From assembly GCA_029266615.1 (NCBI GenBank), contig JAQSWN010000039.1, forward strand, positions 1 to 64,000: a DNA stretch of 64,000 nt, read 5' to 3'. The first letter of the stretch is position 1, and the number at the start of each line of letters is the position of its first letter. This DNA comes from Polyangiaceae bacterium (GTDB taxonomy: Bacteria > Myxococcota_A > Polyangia > Polyangiales > Polyangiaceae). This document shows, one piece after another, positions 17,160-25,188 of the stretch. The notes beneath the pieces were generated by a model. The model did not search any database, had not been told where the DNA came from, and saw only the letters and a program-made list of their open reading frames with translations. The translations under genes and the position numbers were made by a program.

Positions 17160-17531
17160 ATGGAAAGCCCCGTCCTCGTCGTCGACGACTACGAGGACGC
17201 GCGTGCCACCCTGCGAGAGATGGTGGAGAGCCTCGGCCTCCCGGTGGTGGAGGCCGCGAACGGGCAAGAGGCGCTGGATTTTCTGACTCAGCGGCCCGAA
17301 GCGGGCGTGCAGCTCATCCTGCTGGATTTGGACATGCCTCGCATGAGCGGTTGGGAGCTGCTGAAGCTGCTGAAGAGCTACGTCCGGTTGGCCAGCATTC
17401 CGGTCGTCGTGGTGTCTCGCCACGCGAGTCACCTCTCGAGCGAAGAAGCTCGGCGGCTGGCTGGCTCTTTCCAAGCTCCGTACGAAATCCCTCGCCTGAA
17501 GGCGATGGTGGAAGCCCTCGTCAGTCACTGA
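17160..17531 (+). CDS. Stand-alone receiver domain lacking the conserved lysine
   Basis: A single response-regulator receiver of about 123 aa, with acidic pair 'VLVVDDYED' and phospho-Asp in 'LILLDLDMPRMSG'. The usual K-P-(F/Y) dipeptide near the C-terminus is replaced: the sequence reads 'GSFQAPYEIPRLKAM', with Ala where the phosphate-contacting Lys should be. Phosphorylation chemistry or switching is therefore probably altered. ATG at 17160 is the safer start; GTG at 17139 has GAGGA directly against it. No output domain. The gene follows the NtrC-type regulator by ~90 bp on the same strand. A 12-bp palindrome TTTTGCGCAAAA lies between them at 17083. Confidence 0.82.
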   Translation: MESPVLVVDDYEDARATLREMVESLGLPVVEAANGQEALDFLTQRPEAGVQLILLDLDMPRMSGWELLKLLKSYVRLASIPVVVVSRHASHLSSEEARRLAGSFQAPYEIPRLKAMVEALVSH

Positions 17532-17534
17532 GCC

Positions 17535-17550
17535 TGGCCTTCTTCTTGCT
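17535..17550 (+). promoter_or_regulatory. Candidate -24/-12 promoter for 66-aa gene
   Basis: TGGCCTTCTTCTTGCT has TGGC and TTGCT with the exact sigma54 spacing. The predicted start site is about 9 nt upstream of the ATG, leaving room only for the GGAGG ribosome site. Confidence 0.4.
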
Positions 17551-17569
17551 GTCAGGCAGGGGAGGCAAG

Positions 17570-17770
17570 ATGAGCGACGCAGTAATTTCAGAAGGTACGA
17601 GAGTGGAGATGGGCCAACCCGGCACTCCGAGTTATCGCGTCGGCCGAGTGCGCGGCATGGGCAGCTCGGATCTGCTCGGACGCGGTAAGGACGAGCCTTC
17701 GGAGCTCGTCACTTGGGAGAGCGGCGAAGAGGAGTGGGTTCAACGGAGCTTGCTGCGAGTCGTGCAGTAG
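17570..17770 (+). CDS. Small conserved-looking hypothetical protein (66 aa)
   Basis: ATG at 17570 has GGAGG five bases upstream, so the long track ORF starting at 17351 is not the gene. The product is MSDAVISEGTRVEMG... and is hydrophilic and beta-rich: 'SYRVGRVRGMG' followed by 'ELVTWESGEEEWVQRSLLRVV'. The second half could form a small SH3-like barrel, but I do not recognise the family. A sigma54-like element sits directly upstream. Its gene neighbours are signalling proteins upstream and the MocA-like enzyme downstream. Confidence 0.65.
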   Translation: MSDAVISEGTRVEMGQPGTPSYRVGRVRGMGSSDLLGRGKDEPSELVTWESGEEEWVQRSLLRVVQ

Positions 17771-18008
17771 CCATCCTCTAATCTGCCGCAGTGTGCTTGC
17801 TTGACGCGTGCCGCACACGCGCAGTCGCGGAGGAGACGCTAGTTCTCACCAACTATTTGGAGCGCATGCGAGATAGCAGCGTACTTTCGGAAGCGGCGCT
17901 GCACTAGGCGAGGTACGCGAATTGCTTGGCAATGGCCCCCATGCCAGACGATTGCGTCGCAAAGAAGGCTGGTGCCGCGCTGACCGGCCGCGAAACCGCG
18001 GAGGGACA

Positions 18009-18578
18009 TTGAGCGTCGTCGCGGCCATCTTGGCGGCGGGCTCCTCGCAGCGTCTGGGACGGCCCAAACAGTTGCTGCGCCTCCCCAGCGGTACGACGCT
18101 CGTTCGCCATACCGCCGAGCAGGTGCTGCAAAGTGGCGCGCAACGCTGTGCGGTCGTTCTGGGCGCGCAGGCAGATGCGGTGGAGCACGCCCTCGGCGGG
18201 CTAAGTTTCGAGGCGCGCTACAGCGAGGACCCCGCCGAGGGAGTTGCGGCTTCGCTTCGCGCCGCGGCGGCGTGGGCAACAGAGGAGCGCGCGAACGCCC
18301 TCCTGCTTTGCGTCTGTGACCAGCCTCGGATCGGGGCCGCACACTTGAAAGCTTTGATCAGCACGTGGCGCGAGGAACAGTGCGCGGTCGCTTCCAGTTA
18401 CGCGGATAAACGCGCAGTTCCGGCCGTCCTTCCCAGCGAATACTTCCCCGCGTTGCGCGCGCTGCGCGGCGACGCGGACGCCGCAACCCTTCTGCAGAAG
18501 GCGGTCCGAGTCGAGCTCATTCCGTGGCCGGACGGCGAGCTGGACATCGACACTCCGAGTGACGCGGACAAGCTGTGA
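18009..18578 (+). CDS. MobA/MocA-like nucleotidyltransferase
   Basis: About 189 aa from TTG at 18009 with GGAGGG just upstream; the track start is further 5' and adds unrelated residues. The N-terminal signature 'VVAAILAAGSSQRLGRPKQLL' is the nucleotide-binding G-rich loop of the MobA/MocA class, and 'LLLCVCDQP' carries the metal-binding Asp. These enzymes transfer CMP or GMP to molybdopterin, and relatives act on other cofactors. No molybdenum-cofactor or xanthine-dehydrogenase genes are in the window, so its partner enzyme is unknown. Slightly short but complete, ending 'DIDTPSDADKL', the usual family C-terminus. Confidence 0.88.
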   Translation: MSVVAAILAAGSSQRLGRPKQLLRLPSGTTLVRHTAEQVLQSGAQRCAVVLGAQADAVEHALGGLSFEARYSEDPAEGVAASLRAAAAWATEERANALLLCVCDQPRIGAAHLKALISTWREEQCAVASSYADKRAVPAVLPSEYFPALRALRGDADAATLLQKAVRVELIPWPDGELDIDTPSDADKL

Positions 18579-18585
18579 AGCGAGC

Positions 18586-18852
18586 TCAGTGCGCGCCGGC
18601 TACGGCATAGCCGCCACAGTCGCGACACACCGCCCGCGACAGTCTCGGCGCGATATAGCGATTCGCGAGGTATGCGGCTGCTATTCCCGTCGCCCCGTTC
18701 AGCAGGAGGCCCATCTTGCCGAGCCGGCGACCGAGCAGCTTGGGCAACGCCGAAACTGCGAGCCCGGTGAGCGGAGCGATGGCGAGGCTAACCGCGCGCA
18801 TCGAGCCCGCTTCGACTACTTTGTTACAGACCGTGCACCAGAGGTTCGACAT
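18586..18852 (-). CDS. Small membrane protein with split zinc ribbon
   Basis: An 88-aa protein. One CxxC pair is at the very N-terminus ('WCTVC') and the other at the C-terminus ('VCRDC'), flanking two hydrophobic segments 'AVSLAIAPLTGLAVSAL' and 'LLLNGATGIAAAYLANRYI'. The four Cys would meet on the same side of the membrane to form one zinc site. It has no detectable ribosome site, and a sigma54-like promoter ends only 12 bp before the ATG, so a leaderless transcript is possible. Convergent with the MocA-like gene (7-bp gap). Function unknown; similar split-ribbon small membrane proteins exist in other bacteria. Confidence 0.7.
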   Translation of the reverse strand: MSNLWCTVCNKVVEAGSMRAVSLAIAPLTGLAVSALPKLLGRRLGKMGLLLNGATGIAAAYLANRYIAPRLSRAVCRDCGGYAVAGAH

Positions 18853-18863
18853 GTCCGAGAGCT

Positions 18864-18879
18864 AGCAAGACGCCGGCCA
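18864..18879 (-). promoter_or_regulatory. Candidate -24/-12 promoter for split zinc-ribbon gene
   Basis: Minus-strand TGGCCGGCGTCTTGCT. It shares the GCGTCTTGCT block with the DUF3072 element at 20848-20863. The predicted start falls at the ATG itself. Confidence 0.45.
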
Positions 18880-18882
18880 AGG

Positions 18883-20534
18883 TCAGCCGGTCTTGGAAAG
18901 CCGCGGCGCGCTGTCCGGCTCGGTCGCATCCAGCGGGGGATTCGGCGAACCTTTCGAGTCCGAGCGGGCGAGCTCCACGGTACGCACGGGGTGCGCCAAG
19001 GACGCTCCCTCCTCCTCGACGATGCGCAGGATTCCGAGCAGCAAGCGGCCCTTGGTATCCATGAATTTGCCGCCGTCGGTCGTTTCGAACATGGCCATCG
19101 CCTCGATGTTGAGGGCCGAGTCCGTGAGCGCCACGAAGCGCACCGCAACCGTTTCCTTAGCGACGAGCTCCTCCGCCTTCAGCAGCTCCTTGATACGCGC
19201 GAGCACTTGCTCTACCTGGTCACTCGCGGCGTGGGCAAGGCCCAGTAAGAGGTAGAAGCGCAGGCGGTCTTGGCGACTGACCGTCTCCACCCGCATGTCG
19301 GCGAGCTTACCGTTAGGAATGCTTATCACGGTGCGGTCGGCGCTGCGGATACGGGGACCGCCTCCACGATGCCTTCGATGCCATCCACCTTGATGTAGTC
19401 CCCTTCTCGGAAGGGCTGGTCCACCGCGAGCGAGAACGCGCCGAAAAGGTTCTCCACCGTTTTCTGTGCCGCGAGGGCCAGCGCGACGCCGCCGATACCC
19501 AGGCCGGTCAGGATGGTCGTCGCTTGGTAGCCCAGCTGTGAAAGCACCATCACGAACGCGGCCGCGCCAACCGCGAACTTTGCCAGACGAGTACCCAGCG
19601 AAAGCAAAGACTTCGCCGAGACCGACTCTTGCGCCCAGCGCGAGCTGCTCACGGTGTGGCGCGACAGCTCCACCCCACGCCACAGCGCCCAGAAGAGGGC
19701 CACGAGCAGGAACGCCGAGCACCAACGGCTCACGAACTCGTGCGCCGGCTGGTAGAGTGCCAGCCAGGGCAACGCCGCATAGGTGACGCCCACCGTGATC
19801 GCCAAAGTGACGGGGCCGTGCAGCTTGTGAGCGGCGCTACCGTGCTGCTCGCTCAGGGCGCGGGTCGCGAAGATGCGGCCCACCCGCGTTACGACGTAAC
19901 TTACGACCCAGGCGCCGACGAGCAACGGAACGAGCGCGATCCACTGCCACCAGCGCAGCAGCTTGGGCCCCATCTTCAGCAACGGCTTCGGCAGATGCTC
20001 GATGAGCCAGGTGTTCTCCAGGTGCTCGTACCAGCCCTCGATCTGCGCGACCGTGCTTGCCGAAAAGACCCAATGCGAGCCGGGGCGGTAGGTCTTGCGC
20101 ACCAAGAGTACGGGCTCGAGCTTGCCGGAAGCGCCGCGGATCGTACCGAGCTCCTCTTTGTCGGCTTGATTGTCGGTCGTGTTACCGCGTGACTCGGGGG
20201 AGAGCTTGCTCGGCTCCAGCCAAAGGCGTCGATTGAGGACCTCTTTGAGGTGCCGAGCGAGGGTGGGGCCTTCCGCAGAATCGACCTGGGAAAGATCGAG
20301 GTAGCGCGCGGCGCCTTCATAGTCACCGGTCCGGGTGAGACGCCTAAACTCCGCGACCGAGGCGCGCGGTGAGTCGGGCGCGCCTTTGTCTTCCGCTGCG
20401 TCCGACCCTGGCTTATCGGCGGGGGCTTGCGAGCTCGGCGCCGTCGGCGCCTCCGGAGCCGCGAACGTGCTCTGCGTGCTCAACGTCAGCGCGAGCAACA
20501 CCGAGCAAACGTACCAAAGACGAAGCATCGACAC
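18883..20534 (-). pseudogene. MscS-type mechanosensitive channel broken by 13-nt deletion
   Basis: The first 400 codons (starting ATG 20528 or GTG 20534) encode a signal peptide, a ~150-residue periplasmic domain, several TM helices, and the MscS pore helix and vestibule 'LTGLGIGGVALALAAQKTVENLFGAF', 'QPFREGDYIKVDGIEGIVEAV'. The frame then ends in 'PVSAAPTAP' and a stop near 19329. The rest of the protein, 'IRSADRTVISIPNGKLADM' to the C-terminus at 18883, continues without stops in another frame. Alignment to the intact paralogue at 23381-24979 ('VESLGLRSTKIRTLDRT') shows 5 nt where 18 are expected: a 13-nt loss removing GLRST. The downstream frame is still clean, so the lesion is recent, or an assembly fault. 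Otherwise a normal small-conductance osmotic safety valve. Confidence 0.85.
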
Positions 20535-20546
20535 GGCGCCGTGCTG

Positions 20547-20562
20547 TGCAGACGCCGTGCCA
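20547..20562 (-). promoter_or_regulatory. Candidate -24/-12 promoter for broken mscS
   Basis: Minus-strand TGGCACGGCGTCTGCA differs from TGGCACG-N4-TTGCW at one base. The predicted start is only ~8 nt before the ATG at 20528, which is unusually close. Confidence 0.45.
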
Positions 20563-20571
20563 GCTTCTCTT

Positions 20572-20817
20572 TTAGACCGCGAATCGTGCGTGGTGACCGC
20601 GCCCGGTGCGGTCTTGCAGCTCGTCGATGCGCTTCGACGCTTCGGCCTTCGTGAGCGACCCGTCGAAGTGCACGCGTGCTTCCTCGCAGAGGGTCTTCAG
20701 GTACGAGGCTTGGGCCATCGTCATGGGCTCATCGCCGGTGACCCAATCATCGGGATCTTTTTGCAGATTCCCAATTGCCTCGCCGTCGCCAAGCTTCTTC
20801 GGGTTGTCTTCAGTCAT
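20572..20817 (-). CDS. DUF3072 domain protein
   Basis: An 81-aa soluble acidic protein. The C-terminal half is the DUF3072 signature 'PMTMAQASYLKTLCEEARVHFDGSLTKAEASKRIDELQ' region. It is widespread in actinobacteria and proteobacteria and is often annotated near stress genes; the biochemical role is unknown. GGAGGA precedes the ATG at ideal spacing. A near-consensus sigma54 -24/-12 element is 31 bp upstream of the start, so expression is probably conditional. It lies between the broken mscS gene and the receiver at 20907. Confidence 0.9.
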   Translation of the reverse strand: MTEDNPKKLGDGEAIGNLQKDPDDWVTGDEPMTMAQASYLKTLCEEARVHFDGSLTKAEASKRIDELQDRTGRGHHARFAV

Positions 20818-20847
20818 GGGATGTTCCTCCGTACTGCTCAGACGTTT

Positions 20848-20863
20848 AGCAAGACGCGGGCCA
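20848..20863 (-). promoter_or_regulatory. Near-consensus -24/-12 promoter for DUF3072 gene
   Basis: Minus-strand TGGCCCGCGTCTTGCT matches TGGCACG-N4-TTGCW except at one position. The predicted leader is about 20 nt and contains the GGAGGA ribosome site, a well-formed arrangement. Confidence 0.6.
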
Positions 20864-20906
20864 CGGCCGAGCTCTCGCGAACTGCCCGGGTACCCAGGTC
20901 GCGCCG

Positions 20907-21356
20907 CTAGCCGGCGGAGGGAGGGCGCACGAGGCTCGCGACGAGCCGCACCAGCGCGGCTGGCTCGACCGGCTTGGCGATGTGGGAGTCGAAACCGGAC
21001 GCCAAGGCTTTGCGCCGGTCTTGCTCGCGAGAATAGGCGGTGAGGGCGATGGCCCGAATGGCGGCACCGCGCGCGTCGGCCAAGCTCCGCACGCGACGGA
21101 TGAGCTCGTAGCCGTCCAGCTCGGGCATTCCTACGTCGCTGACCAACACGTGGGGCACGACCGCGGACAGCTCCTGCAGGGCGATCTGCGTGCTCGCGGC
21201 AGCGGTGACGTCCGCGCCGCTGGCCTGCAGGACCGCGGCCACGAGCTCCCTCGAATCCGCTTCGTCGTCCACGACGAGGGCGGAGACTCCCGCCAAAATC
21301 CCAGGAGGAAGTGTCGCGAGGTCTTCGGGCTTCGATGGACGCTCTACATCGTCCAC
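20907..21356 (-). CDS. Single receiver domain resembling the hybrid-kinase C-terminal receivers
   Basis: About 149 aa from GTG at 21356 (GAGAA upstream); the track start is a TTG further upstream. It has the receiver signature 'ALVVDDEADSRELVAAVLQ', phospho-Asp in 'VLVSDVGMPELDGYELIRRV' and Lys in 'SHIAKPVEP'. The phrase 'AIALTAYSREQDRRKALASGF' is the same as in the C-terminal receivers of the hybrid kinases at 28782 and 41089 ('AAALTAYARSEDHARAITTGY'). It could therefore be a detached hybrid-kinase receiver or a true single-domain regulator. No kinase is adjacent. The N-terminal ~20 residues look like the interdomain linker of those kinases. Confidence 0.8.
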   Translation of the reverse strand: MDDVERPSKPEDLATLPPGILAGVSALVVDDEADSRELVAAVLQASGADVTAAASTQIALQELSAVVPHVLVSDVGMPELDGYELIRRVRSLADARGAAIRAIALTAYSREQDRRKALASGFDSHIAKPVEPAALVRLVASLVRPPSAG

Positions 21357-21618
21357 ATGTTTCTCGTGACGGCGCGCACGGGCAGAGTTTTCGACCCCCA
21401 AGCTAGCTCAAGGTGCGCTCGCTCGGGCCGCGAGCCCCATTTCCGCGCTGCAAGCAGGGCGCTTGGGACGCGCCCTCGACGAGAGCTGGACGGAGCCGAG
21501 CGGCGGTTACGGGGTCAGCCTCGCTCGTTGATGGTCAGCATCACGCCGTCCTGGACGACCCGCCCGGAGCGCAAGAATCCGGCCAGGCTCGTTGTTTGCT
21601 GGCGGGGGGGTGGGGAGC

Positions 21619-21846
21619 CTACGTCGGCTTGCTGCACCAACAGATGAGCGCGTCAGCGGGAGGCGCCGGTGCGCAGGGCGGAGCCTCGCGCGGAACCAAG
21701 GCGATCACCTCATCCGCATCCGGAAAGGAGTCTCGAAGCGAGCCGGCTTCGAGGGGCAGCGCCCGCCAATCCTCGTCTACCTCCCGCAGCGTCCGCTGCA
21801 CGCGAGGCAACGACGCAGCAATTCCAAGCACGACGACGTAGGACAC
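21619..21846 (-). CDS. Possible small protein next to the palindrome
   Basis: A 75-codon frame starting GTG at 21846 (MSYVVVLGIAASLPRV...) with coding-like third positions. It has no ribosome site, and the palindrome at 21853-21866 ends 7 bp before the GTG, leaving no room for a normal leader. It may be spurious or start further in. No family recognised; it ends 'ADALICWCSKPT'. The 260 bp between it and the receiver gene show nothing else. Confidence 0.3.
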   Translation of the reverse strand: MSYVVVLGIAASLPRVQRTLREVDEDWRALPLEAGSLRDSFPDADEVIALVPREAPPCAPAPPADALICWCSKPT

Positions 21847-21852
21847 GTAGGT

Positions 21853-21866
21853 AGTTTGACGTCAAA
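21853..21866. promoter_or_regulatory. Perfect palindrome GTTTGACGTCAAAC (site 1)
   Basis: A 14-bp perfect inverted repeat in the gap between the possible gene ending at 21846 and the DUF5985-like gene. It is the best match to the motif GTTTGA-N2-TCAAAC repeated at 25064, 26208, 32422, 36587 and 38216, and shares the flank CAAACAATCT with site 4. Confidence 0.65.
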
Positions 21867-21978
21867 CAATCTTGCCCAAAAGCTATTTCTGGCCCGGGTC
21901 GGCAAATCGCGTCGGCGGATGCAAAATCGCCTCACGGTGGCCATCGGATCGAAACTGCGGAGCGCGACGCGTGGAGCC

Positions 21979-22227
21979 TCAGGGTAGTCTAAACCGCCGT
22001 CTGGCGAGCGCGATGACCATCAATGAAAAGGCGGCGAAGCGCAGAGCGTGCCGATCGGGGAGCAGCTCGGAGGCGGCGCTGGCCAGTAGCCAGTGAATCG
22101 CGAGCAACCAGAAAGCGGCGCTGAGGCAGACCAGCAGCGTGGTTTCGCCGTCGCGCCACCGGCGCAAGCAGAGCACGCTGATCGCACAGCTTGCCATTAC
22201 CAGGGCGCCGTTCAGAAAGTGGCTCAC
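21979..22227 (-). CDS. DUF5985-like small membrane protein
   Basis: An 82-aa protein with three hydrophobic helices: 'FLNGALVMASCAISVLCL', 'LLVCLSAAFWLLAIHWLL' and 'LRFAAFSLMVIALARRR'. It aligns along its whole length with the protein at 37276-37530 ('FLHGAVAMGSFIAGLFFLRYW', 'LFLCFSIGFWLIAANW', 'VLRFLGFAVIAYGVFAKNR'), so it is a third copy of that family in this window. The start is GTG at 22227 with GAGGGT six bases upstream. It lies 59 bp after the lipoprotein gene at 22287 and is probably part of the mscS-lipoprotein transcript. Function unknown. Confidence 0.72.
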   Translation of the reverse strand: MSHFLNGALVMASCAISVLCLRRWRDGETTLLVCLSAAFWLLAIHWLLASAASELLPDRHALRFAAFSLMVIALARRRFRLP

Positions 22228-22286
22228 CTTGACCCTCGGTTCTTCTGCGCAAGCGGCGGAAGGCTTCGACGCTCCGATTCATCGAA

Positions 22287-23384
22287 TCAAGGTGACGCTT
22301 GCCGCGCAGCGAGCCCGGCGTCACCGTCCGTTCCCAAGGCAGCGAAAGCGTCCACCGTCGCCCTGAACGCGTCCTGGATTGCGGCGCGTTGAAAGGACGA
22401 AGCCGAGCCTTCGTCGATACCTGCGACGGCCCGTTGGGCTTCGTCTATCCACGCGGAACGCGCTTGCCCTCTGGAGAGCACGAGCGCGTCCACGGCTGCT
22501 TGCAAGCCAGCCCGGATCCAGCCCGCTCGGCCGAGCGCGGTCTGCGGGCCTCGGTCCAGTCGCGCCGTTTGGAAGCGTAGCTCGGCTACTTGTCGAGTCA
22601 GCGCTCGACCGCTGTCGCCGGCTTCGATCATGTCGGCCATCGAGGCGAGCGCGCGCGCTGATGCCAAGCGTGAGCCCATCAGAGAAATGCTGGCGAGGCT
22701 CGCGATGTCTCGCCGTGCCCTCGCTAGCTCGTCTTCGAACGAGCCAAGCTCGATGTGTCGGGCATGAAACACGGGCGTAGAGGCTTCGAAGGGTGGCTTC
22801 GCACCCCGCGCAAGGAATATTGCGTTCGTGACGGCCTGAAGGGAGTGCGTCAACCTGTCCCTTTGGTCGTCCAAGCGCAATAAGTCGTCTAGCTGCTCCC
22901 GCGCTTCAGCCAGCTCGCGCAGCGCGGCATGATAGGCGTCTTCGTCGCTCGCTGGCGGCGTCAGCGGCCGCAGAGCATCGACGACGAGCAGCAGAGCTTC
23001 CTTCACTATTCCCGCCTGGGCTAGCGAACGAAGGGGGGTAGCTGCAAGTCTCGACGCGACTTCATCTAGTTGCTGGCGCGCATGCTTCGAAAGCGGCGCT
23101 GTTGACCGGGCCAAGGCCTTCAGGATTGCGGAAAGATCGCGACTCGGAAGGGGGCTGTTTGCCGCTTCGAGCGAAGCTACGCGGTTTTCCAAGCGGTCGA
23201 GAGACGCGATAGGGTCTCGCTCTTCCTCGCTACGACCCGGCGAGCCTTGCTTCGTAGGCGCACTGGGGAGAGCCGGGCGACAAGCCAGCGCTGACCCGAG
23301 CGCCAAGATAGATAGCGGCGTCGCGAAGGTGATGATTGCGCGCAGGCTTCTCGCTGACAATGCGACCCTATCTGCGAAATTCAT
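22287..23384 (-). CDS. Helical lipoprotein in operon with MscS channel
   Basis: 365 aa from ATG at 23384. The start is fixed by the ATGA overlap with the mscS stop at 23381 and by the signal peptide ending in lipobox GSALAC. The mature protein is long alpha-helix with heptad-like Leu/Ala spacing ('LDRLENRVASLEAAN', 'LRELAEAREQLDDLLRL', 'ADMIEAGDSGRALTRQVAEL'), consistent with a periplasmic coiled-coil. No enzymatic motif. Translational coupling to the channel suggests that it associates with the channel's large periplasmic domain or the cell wall; this is inference. Confidence 0.75.
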   Translation of the reverse strand: MNFADRVALSARSLRAIITFATPLSILALGSALACRPALPSAPTKQGSPGRSEEERDPIASLDRLENRVASLEAANSPLPSRDLSAILKALARSTAPLSKHARQQLDEVASRLAATPLRSLAQAGIVKEALLLVVDALRPLTPPASDEDAYHAALRELAEAREQLDDLLRLDDQRDRLTHSLQAVTNAIFLARGAKPPFEASTPVFHARHIELGSFEDELARARRDIASLASISLMGSRLASARALASMADMIEAGDSGRALTRQVAELRFQTARLDRGPQTALGRAGWIRAGLQAAVDALVLSRGQARSAWIDEAQRAVAGIDEGSASSFQRAAIQDAFRATVDAFAALGTDGDAGLAARQASP

Positions 23385-24979
23385 GCCGCTCGCTCCCCTG
23401 CGGACGCCGGCTCCGAGACGACGTGTACCGTTCGGGTTGGGAACGCGAAGCTGCAGTCCTCTTCTTCGACGACCGTCATGAATGACAGCAGGATCTCTTC
23501 GCGGATGCCCTGGAACTCGGACCAATCGCTGGTGGAGAACCAGGCCATTACCTCAATGTCCAGCGACGAGGCGGCGAGCTCCTTGAAACGAACGACGATG
23601 CTGTCGGTCCAAATCTTCGGGTGCGCGCGTAAGGCCGCCTCAAGCCCGCGCAGCACGGCGCGCATCTGTTGCACACTCGTCGAGTACTCTAGTCCAACCG
23701 TGCACGCGAGCCGAAGTCGGTCGCGGACCGCAAACGTCTCCAGCTTCATTTCCGCGAGCTTTCCGTTCGGGATAGATACCAGTGTGCGATCGAGTGTCCG
23801 AATCTTCGTCGAGCGCAGGCCCAAAGATTCGACGGTGCCGACGACGTCGTCCACTCGCACGAAGTCGCCTTCTCGGAACGGCTGGTCGATGCCGAGAGAA
23901 AACGCTCCGAACAGATTCTCCACGGTTTTCTGAGAGGCTAAGGCGAGCGCAAGGCCGCCGATCCCGAGGCCCGCGAGGATACTCGTCACCGCGTAACCGA
24001 GGGTGGAGAGGAACAGCAGAACCCCGCTGACCGCGACCACCGCCTGGCCGGCGCGGCGCAGCAGCGGAATCAATGCTCGCGAGGCAGGGTGCTGGAGACT
24101 CCAGCTCGAATCCCAGGCCGCCTCGGCGCTCACGTCTACGACGCGCCATACCGCCCACAGAATGGTGGCGAGGAAAGCGCCGCGTAAGCCATGTTCCACG
24201 AAAGTTTCCGCGTCCGCGTACAGGAGAAGCTGCGGCAGAAGCAGCCGTACGACGCCTATGGCGCAGGCCGAGGTCAAAGGGCCCGCCAGGCGCGCCAGCA
24301 AACGGTCGTCCCACTGCGCGCTCGTGCGGCCGACGAAGGCGCCGAGACCCTTTCGCAGCAGGCGCCCCAATAGCGCACCGGAAAGCCAGCCCACGAGGAG
24401 GCTGCTCAGCAATCCGAGCCATTGCCACCACAGCAGCCCTCGCGGGCCTTCCCGAAGAAGAGCAGATGGAAGGTGTTCCAAGAACCAACGGTCGGGAAGG
24501 GCGTCGTACCAGCCGCTGATCTTGCTGCTAGTCGTCCTCGAGAAGCGCCAGGGCGCCCCCGCTTTTGCTCGGCTCATGCGCACGGGCACTTCGGCGCCGT
24601 CCACCCCTTTCACCACCGCCACCTGTTCGAAGGCAGGGGGTAGCCCATCATTCAGGTTGCCTTCGGCCTGCTCCGAGACGGCTTCGGGGTCGAACTTACT
24701 CGCGCGGTCGAGCACCGCCCGCAGTTGCCGGGCAAGCGTCACGCGCTCAGAGGCTCGCTCTGGCGGCACGTCTAAAAACGCCCCAGCATCGCCATAACGT
24801 CCAGCGCGAGCTAGCTCCAAATAGCGCAGCAGAGCGGCGCGAGGCGAGGCGAGCACGACGTCATTTTCGCGTTCGCCAGCGTCTGGCGGAGGCGCTTGTG
24901 CGAAGCCGTTACAGGGCCAGACCAGGAGCGTAAGCGTAAGTATCGCTAGCGGCGGCAGGCCATAGAGAAAATTGCGCAT
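23381..24979 (-). CDS. MscS-family mechanosensitive channel with periplasmic domain
   Basis: 532 aa. ATG at 24979 has AGGAGG at ideal spacing and is followed by a signal peptide. Residues ~30-170 form a periplasmic domain with 'ASPRAALLRYLELARAGRYGDAGAFLD'. Several TM helices follow, then the MscS pore region 'AGLGIGGLALALASQKTVENLFGAF' and the beta-domain 'FREGDFVRVDDVVGTVESLGLRSTKIRTLDRT' region. The C-terminal alpha/beta vestibule ends 'FAFPTRTVHV'. It opens on membrane tension to release solutes in osmotic downshock. It is the intact relative of the broken copy at 18883. Palindrome site 2 is 85 bp upstream, shared with the divergent copper-protein remnant. Confidence 0.94.
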   Translation of the reverse strand: MRNFLYGLPPLAILTLTLLVWPCNGFAQAPPPDAGERENDVVLASPRAALLRYLELARAGRYGDAGAFLDVPPERASERVTLARQLRAVLDRASKFDPEAVSEQAEGNLNDGLPPAFEQVAVVKGVDGAEVPVRMSRAKAGAPWRFSRTTSSKISGWYDALPDRWFLEHLPSALLREGPRGLLWWQWLGLLSSLLVGWLSGALLGRLLRKGLGAFVGRTSAQWDDRLLARLAGPLTSACAIGVVRLLLPQLLLYADAETFVEHGLRGAFLATILWAVWRVVDVSAEAAWDSSWSLQHPASRALIPLLRRAGQAVVAVSGVLLFLSTLGYAVTSILAGLGIGGLALALASQKTVENLFGAFSLGIDQPFREGDFVRVDDVVGTVESLGLRSTKIRTLDRTLVSIPNGKLAEMKLETFAVRDRLRLACTVGLEYSTSVQQMRAVLRGLEAALRAHPKIWTDSIVVRFKELAASSLDIEVMAWFSTSDWSEFQGIREEILLSFMTVVEEEDCSFAFPTRTVHVVSEPASAGERAA

Positions 24980-25063
24980 AGAGACCTCCTGTCGGCAACG
25001 ATTGAAAGGACCGAGCCGGTTTTGCAAGGCGCCACGTCCGCGAGAGCGCGTATCATCTACTTA

Positions 25064-25077
25064 GTTTGAGATCAAAC
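25064..25077. promoter_or_regulatory. Palindrome GTTTGAGATCAAAC (site 2)
   Basis: Intergenic, between the divergent mscS (start 24979) and the DUF326-type gene (start near 25189), where it could control both. It matches the half-sites of the GTTTGA-N2-TCAAAC motif exactly. Confidence 0.65.
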
Positions 25078-25188
25078 GATTCAGACATGCTCGTAGTGTG
25101 TCGTTTGCGAACAGCTTCAGAACGTTTGAAGCTGCAAGCCTGGAACGAAGCATGCAACGGCGAACCGTTCGAAGCAGTACTTCAGACC

